In this document: in pieces, positions 52,035 to 56,358 of the stretch | How positions within the stretch are numbered: position 1 is the first letter of the stretch | Layout: every line of letters begins with the position of its first letter | Source: Clostridiales bacterium | GTDB lineage: Bacteria; Bacillota; Clostridia; Christensenellales; Aristaeellaceae | Assembly: GCA_012513645.1 (NCBI GenBank) | Contig: JAAZBU010000016.1 | Location: 1 to 56,358, forward strand | Length of the DNA: 56,358 nt | Direction of reading: 5' to 3' | The notes under the pieces: model-generated | Seen by the model: only the letters and a program-made list of their open reading frames with translations | Database searches by the model: none | Told to the model about the DNA's origin: nothing | Position numbers and translations under genes: made by a program

Positions 52035-55000
52035 CTATATGGAGAATTCGCCCCGCGTCAGGCGGTTGAGCAGCAGGTTGAGCAGCACCACCACCATCAG
52101 GATGCCAAAGGCCATGGCGCAGGCCTGGGGCTGACTGGTATACGTCCAGTACTCATACAGCTGAAAGCCAATGGTCTTGGTGGTGTTGGAGTACAGCAGC
52201 GTGGTCATGGACAGCTCGTAGAAGCACGGGATGAAGATGAGGAACCACCCCGCCGCGATGGAGGGGAAAATCAGCGGCCCGGTGATGCGCCCCATGGTCT
52301 TAAGCCACCCGGCGCCCGATATGGTGGAGCTTTCCTCCAGCGACACATGTATCTGGCTCATGGCCGACACCACCGTGCGCATGCCCATCAGCAGGTACTT
52401 GATGAGGTACGCCACGATGAGGATGTAGGCGGTGTTGTAGATGTTGACGCCGTAGCCGCCCTGCATGGTCATGATCAGCCCCAGGGCGATGACCACCGAC
52501 GGCGTGCCCGAGCCCAGCGTGATCAGAAAATCCGGCAGGCGGCGGCCCTTGATGCGGGTGCGCTGCAGCAGGTAGCTCATCGTGCAGGCGATCAGAATGC
52601 CCACCGTGGCGGCGATGGAGGCGAAGATCAGGCTGTTTTTGAGGCTGGTCAGCGTTTCCCCGCGGGAAAAGATGGTCTCCCACTGGCCCCAGGTAAAGTT
52701 GCCCGCCGCCAGCACAGACTTGCCCACGTCAATCTTGAAGGAGGTGGTCAGGATGGTGGTAAAGGGAATCAGCACGATGATCACCGCCACCAGCGTCACC
52801 AAGGCGGTGAGCGGCTTGCGCCAGCTGCGCAGCTCCACGATGTTGGGCCGCGTGCTCTTGCCGGACACGGTGACGTATTGCTTCTTTGCCAGCACAAAGT
52901 CCGACAGGTAGAGGATCAGCAGCGCCATCAGCATCAAAAAGACGGCCAGGCCGGTGGCATCGTTGAGGCCCTGGGTGCCGCGGCCATAGTACTCGATGAT
53001 GCGGGTGGTGACGGTGTGCACCTTGCCCGGCGCGCCGATGATGGAGGGGATGCCGTAGCAGCTGGCCGCACTGACAAACACCAGCAGCGCACCCGCGATG
53101 AGCGACGGCGTCATCATGGGCAGCGTGACCCTGGCCACCGTGGTCAGCGGCGACGCACCCGACACGCGGGAGGCCTCCTCCAGCGAGGGGTCCATCTTTT
53201 CCATCGCGCGGGAGATGGTGATAAAGGCGTAGGGGAAGTAAAAGCTGGTCAGCACCCAGATCATACCGCCCAGGCTGTATACATTCAGCGGCCCCACCGT
53301 GGTGTTGAGGTTGAACACCGCGCGCAGCGCCTGGTTGATGATGCCCACATTGGGGTTGAGCAGCCGCAGCCACGCCATGGCGCCCACGTAGGGCGGCACC
53401 ATGTAGGTGACCACAAACAGCTTGCGGAAGAACTGGCGGCCATACAGGTTGGTGCGGCCCACCAGCCAGGCCAGCGGAAAGGCCAGCAGCGTGCCCAGCG
53501 CCATGGTGGCCAGCGCCGCGATGATGGTGTTGGTCAGCGCGCCCCAGTTCATCTGGTACTCGTACAGGCGCTTGAAGGTATCCAGGCTGAATGTGCCGTT
53601 GGGCGTGAAGGCCTTGACCACCAGGTGCATCATGGGCAGCAGCTGGAACACCAGCAAAAAGTCCAGGATCAGCAAAATGATGATCCACTGCACGTTCATC
53701 TGCCAGCTCTTTTGCGACCACATCAGCACCATGAGCAGCAGCACATTCAGCGCCAGCAGCACGCCGATGAGCAGCAGCGTGCGGCTGTTGCCGTACACCC
53801 ACTTGGCAAACAGGCTGCCCTGCCCCAGCGCCGCGGCCTGGGCCGCCTGCACCCGCGGGCCGTTTTGTCGCAGGCTCTGGCGGAACTGGCTTTGCGTCTG
53901 CGCGCTGAGCAGCTGCCCCTCCGGGCTTTGCGCGGCCAGGTACATGCGCATCAGCGCGGGCATGCGCTCGCCGTCGGGCATCTGGTTTATCTGCGCGGCC
54001 AAGGGCTCCCCCACCGTCTGCCCGGCCAGGGCCAGCGCCAGCTCGCGGCGCAGGGCGCCACGCTGTGCATCATCCATGCCGGCCAGCGCAGCCTGCCAAT
54101 CAGCGCTCAGGCGGCCCTCATCCACGGCATACATGGCGCGCAGCATGCGCAGCCGGGCGGTCAGCCGCTGATCATCCGGCAGCCCTGCGCCAAAGCCCGC
54201 GGCCGCCCCCTCGTTGTGGGCGATGCGGAGCGTCATCAGCTCGGCCATCAAGCCGTCGCGCACCTGGGGCAGGGGCTGCCCCTCCTGCACGGCGGTCAGC
54301 AGAGCAACCAGCCGCTCATCCGCCAGGCCTTTTTGTGCCTGGGCAGCTTCCTCCAGCGTGCGCAGATACAGCGGGGCCAGCAGGTCGTTGCTGTGCTGGG
54401 CCCGCAGGGCGCGCTCCTTGTCCAGCAGCTCCTGGCGGGCCTCCTCGCTGGATACGTCCAGCAGGCTGTCCAGCAGCGGCGCGTAGTCCACCGACTGGCC
54501 TGCCTGACCGGCCTGTGCCTGCATGGCGGCCACATAGGCCTTGGCCGCCGCCAGCATCTTGACGCCGTTGACGCCCTCGGGCGTCAGCCCATTCAAAATG
54601 ACCTTGCTTTGCAGCTGGGGCGGCAGGGCGGCATCCACCGTGGTATCCTGGGGCGCGGCCTCTAACAGCACCTCGGGCAGGCCGGCAAAGTCGCCCCCCA
54701 GCGCGGCCAGCTGCTCGTGCAGCAGGCGCACGAGCGACAGCAGCCCGCGGCCGCTGTCGGCAAAGCGGGTGATGCGGCGGGTGCCGATGCCCTCGTCAAA
54801 CAGGGCGGCCTTGTCCTGGCGCAGCAGGTCGTCAATCTGGGGCTGTATCTGGGTGTTGAGCTCCTGCAGCTCGCCTTGCAGCTGCGCCTGGCGCTGGGGC
54901 ATCATGGCAGCCAGGCGGGTGATCAGCGCTTCGTAGGCGGGCACCCCCTGGGCGGTTTCGCCGTGGGCCAGCACCTCCACCGCCGTGCGCGCGGGTTCGT

Positions 55001-55406
55001 AGCGCAGGCGGTCCTCCTCGGGCATCTGGCGCACCAAAACATCCAGCAGCTCCTGCTTCTTTTCGTCGTTCATGCGGGGCAGGTCGGCCTCGGTCTCCCC
55101 CCGGTAGAGCGCCGCGTACCATGCCTCCATCAGCAGGGCCTCGGCCTGGCGGCCAAAGGCGTCCTGTATTTTGGGCGGCATGGCGGCCGCCACGGCGGCA
55201 TCCGCCCGCCCCAGGCCCTCCAGCTCGCGGGACAGGTCGTACACGGCGCCAAAGCCAGCCTGGTCGTCATAGCCCGAGGCGGCAAAACGGCTCAGTCCCT
55301 GCAGGCTGACCACTATGATGATGCAGGCCAGCAGCAGCGCGACGGCCAGCCCGGCCTTGACCCGCCTGGCCCGGCGCCTTAACAGGGTGGAAGGTTCGTA
55401 GCTCAC
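52035..55406 (-). CDS. FbpB-like two-domain ABC permease with a large extra N-terminal region
   Basis: A 1123-residue protein. The C-terminal half (about 545-1123) is an ordinary double permease with two BPD_transp_1 units. EAA loops are EEASRVSGASPLTTVARVTL and EESSTISGAGWLKTMGRITG. Before this comes one N-terminal helix (about 17-38, AGLAVALLLACIIIVVSLQG). A roughly 500-residue soluble region follows, rich in Ala, Leu, Gln and Glu and probably all helical. It ends with another helix (about 540-565, LLLIGVLLALNVLLLMVLMW). The extra region lies on the extracytoplasmic side by topology. I do not recognise it. Start is GTG at 55406. Confidence 0.88.
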   Translation of the reverse strand: MSYEPSTLLRRRARRVKAGLAVALLLACIIIVVSLQGLSRFAASGYDDQAGFGAVYDLSRELEGLGRADAAVAAAMPPKIQDAFGRQAEALLMEAWYAALYRGETEADLPRMNDEKKQELLDVLVRQMPEEDRLRYEPARTAVEVLAHGETAQGVPAYEALITRLAAMMPQRQAQLQGELQELNTQIQPQIDDLLRQDKAALFDEGIGTRRITRFADSGRGLLSLVRLLHEQLAALGGDFAGLPEVLLEAAPQDTTVDAALPPQLQSKVILNGLTPEGVNGVKMLAAAKAYVAAMQAQAGQAGQSVDYAPLLDSLLDVSSEEARQELLDKERALRAQHSNDLLAPLYLRTLEEAAQAQKGLADERLVALLTAVQEGQPLPQVRDGLMAELMTLRIAHNEGAAAGFGAGLPDDQRLTARLRMLRAMYAVDEGRLSADWQAALAGMDDAQRGALRRELALALAGQTVGEPLAAQINQMPDGERMPALMRMYLAAQSPEGQLLSAQTQSQFRQSLRQNGPRVQAAQAAALGQGSLFAKWVYGNSRTLLLIGVLLALNVLLLMVLMWSQKSWQMNVQWIIILLILDFLLVFQLLPMMHLVVKAFTPNGTFSLDTFKRLYEYQMNWGALTNTIIAALATMALGTLLAFPLAWLVGRTNLYGRQFFRKLFVVTYMVPPYVGAMAWLRLLNPNVGIINQALRAVFNLNTTVGPLNVYSLGGMIWVLTSFYFPYAFITISRAMEKMDPSLEEASRVSGASPLTTVARVTLPMMTPSLIAGALLVFVSAASCYGIPSIIGAPGKVHTVTTRIIEYYGRGTQGLNDATGLAVFLMLMALLILYLSDFVLAKKQYVTVSGKSTRPNIVELRSWRKPLTALVTLVAVIIVLIPFTTILTTSFKIDVGKSVLAAGNFTWGQWETIFSRGETLTSLKNSLIFASIAATVGILIACTMSYLLQRTRIKGRRLPDFLITLGSGTPSVVIALGLIMTMQGGYGVNIYNTAYILIVAYLIKYLLMGMRTVVSAMSQIHVSLEESSTISGAGWLKTMGRITGPLIFPSIAAGWFLIFIPCFYELSMTTLLYSNTTKTIGFQLYEYWTYTSQPQACAMAFGILMVVVLLNLLLNRLTRGEFSI

Positions 55407-55447
55407 CGGTCCGCAGCCCTCCGTACAGCTTTTCTATCTGATTGGAT

Positions 55448-55477
55448 AAGGGGGCCGGGTTTGAGGCCGGCCCCCTT
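55448..55477 (-). terminator. Intercistronic hairpin between the receptor and the permease
   Basis: A perfect 11-bp stem AAGGGGGCCGG (minus strand, 55467-55477 with 55448-55458) lies 17 bases after the receptor stop, with no long T-run. It probably lowers permease expression relative to the binding protein, or protects the upstream message. Confidence 0.6.
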
Positions 55478-55494
55478 TGGATTGATGTTGGTGT

Positions 55495-56358
55495 TTACTT
55501 TGTGGTGACGTACTGTTGGAACTCGGTCTGGATCTCCTCGCGCTGGGTGTAGCAGCGCACCCAGTCCACGCCGATGTCCGTCTTGATGAGCTCCTCGGTG
55601 TCGACGCTGTCAAAGGGGATGGCGGTGCTGCCCTTGAACACGGAGTGCATGTAGCCGGCCAGCACAAACTCCTGCCCGGCCTCGGACAGCAGCCAGTCGG
55701 TGATGGCCTCGCAGGCGGCGGTGTTCATGTTGGCGCTGCGGTCGGCAGCCACGGTCATCACGGTGGACGGGATGAGGATCACGCCGTCCTCGGGGTAGAT
55801 GACGCTCAGCTTGCTGCCGTCCTCGTGGCGCTTTTTGAGCACGGACTCTTCCAGGATCATGATGGTCTTGCATTCGCCGGTCTCCAGCTTGGCAAGCGCG
55901 GTGGAGCCGGACTCGATCATCACGTTGTTCTCGCCCAACTTCTGGAAATACTCATAGCCGTACAGGTCGCTCAGCGCGGCCACGGCGGCCATGGTGGTGC
56001 CGCTGGTCAGCGGGTTGCCCATAGAAATCTGGCCCTTGAGGCTGCTGTCGTTGGCAAAGTCGTAGAAAGTCTTGGGCAGGTCCTCAGGCTTGTGCAGCTC
56101 GGGGTTGTAGGCCAGCACCATGTTGCACACGCGCACGGGGTACCAGTAGCCCTGCTCGTCATAGGGGAAGCGCAGTTTGTCCGCCGCGTCCGCCAGCAGG
56201 TAGGAGTGCAGCCAGCCGCCCTCCTTGAGCTCCAGCGAGTAGGCGGGCTCGGCCACCAGCATCATGTCGCAGTTGAGGCGGCCGGTCTCCATCTCGCCGG
56301 TCAGCTTCTGCTGCAGGGCGCCGGTGCCGCCGTAGAAGAACTCCACCTCCAGGTTGGG
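55495..56358 (-). CDS. ABC transporter substrate-binding protein, FbpA/AfuA-like (partial)
   Basis: Receptor of the importer encoded downstream; the N-terminus lies beyond the window. The visible 287 residues show the class II binding-protein pattern: FFYGGTGALQQKLTGEMETG, DMMLVAEPAYSLELKEGGWL, VRVCNMVLAYNPELHKPEDL, NPLTSGTTMAAVAALSDLYG, and ACEAITDWLLSEAGQEFVLA near the end. Iron is the usual ligand of this group, but phosphonate, thiamine and others occur. The frame is open to the last base, so it is truncated by the window edge, not by mutation. Confidence 0.85.
   Translation of the reverse strand, partial: PNLEVEFFYGGTGALQQKLTGEMETGRLNCDMMLVAEPAYSLELKEGGWLHSYLLADAADKLRFPYDEQGYWYPVRVCNMVLAYNPELHKPEDLPKTFYDFANDSSLKGQISMGNPLTSGTTMAAVAALSDLYGYEYFQKLGENNVMIESGSTALAKLETGECKTIMILEESVLKKRHEDGSKLSVIYPEDGVILIPSTVMTVAADRSANMNTAACEAITDWLLSEAGQEFVLAGYMHSVFKGSTAIPFDSVDTEELIKTDIGVDWVRCYTQREEIQTEFQQYVTTK

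Noticed and set aside
52347-54665. A 772-codon plus-strand open frame opposite the long permease
   Set aside because: Extremely rich in His, Gln and Arg, with no motif or start site; a shadow of the Ala/Leu/Gln-rich coding strand.

Overview
The window looks like a chromosomal segment of a GC-rich, anaerobic member of the Bacillota, most likely Clostridia. The evidence is pyruvate:ferredoxin oxidoreductase, a two-subunit 2-oxoacid:ferredoxin oxidoreductase, a tungsten/molybdenum aldehyde:ferredoxin oxidoreductase (AOR) operon, AddB, a QueT-type transporter, an infC-rpmI-rplT operon with a leader terminator, and strong AGGAGG ribosome binding sites. Several exported proteins (two substrate-binding proteins and a foldase) lack a lipobox, which is unusual for a monoderm. 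I cannot place the organism more precisely.

Layout. 1-6.2 kb: end of a YugP-like metallopeptidase, then a minus-strand oppBCDFA peptide-import operon whose binding protein OppA appears circularly permuted. 6.3-12.2 kb: a DUF1846 protein and a class Ia ribonucleotide reductase operon (nrdA, nrdB) that is split by a small repeat-bounded element coding for a four-helix-bundle (23S IVP-type) protein. 12.2-21.9 kb: a molybdopterin/tungstopterin island. It holds MobB, a MolBCA-like oxyanion importer behind a Moco-family riboswitch, an NTPase, an FdhD without its usual cysteines, and a YdhY/YdhV/YdhW-like AOR operon with its own structured leader and terminator, next to a PflX-like radical SAM protein. 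22-26.4 kb: a small P-loop protein, AddB, and a GNAT acetyltransferase preceded by a five-codon leader peptide (MRLRN) and a hairpin that hides its ribosome binding site. This looks like a drug-inducible translational attenuator.

26.4-34.8 kb: a Crp/Fnr regulator divergent from a membrane Fer4_5 protein around a perfect palindrome, glycogen phosphorylase, a QueT-like transporter, and pyruvate:ferredoxin oxidoreductase with an attenuator-like leader hairpin. 34.8-39.6 kb: a His-rich four-helix membrane protein and a cytochrome b5-like lipoprotein, inorganic pyrophosphatase, rplT-rpmI-infC (infC starting at ATC), and a parvulin-type foldase. 39.7-48.2 kb: an Orn/Lys/Arg decarboxylase-family enzyme, an L,D-transpeptidase, a flavoprotein, an RluF-like pseudouridine synthase, a Gfo/Idh/MocA oxidoreductase and pyruvate kinase. 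48.3-50.9 kb: korAB. 50.9 kb to the end: an Fbp-type ABC importer whose permease carries a roughly 500-residue extra N-terminal region.

Working together, the genes describe an amino-acid and sugar fermenter. Peptides enter through Opp, and glycogen is phosphorolysed and passes through pyruvate kinase. Pyruvate and other 2-oxoacids are oxidised by NifJ and KorAB to give reduced ferredoxin, and aldehydes and acids are exchanged by the AOR system, which is supplied with metal and cofactor by the Mol/Mob genes. Many long open frames opposite the real genes are GC-driven shadows and are left out. Family names come from recognised motifs and gene order; no database search was run.
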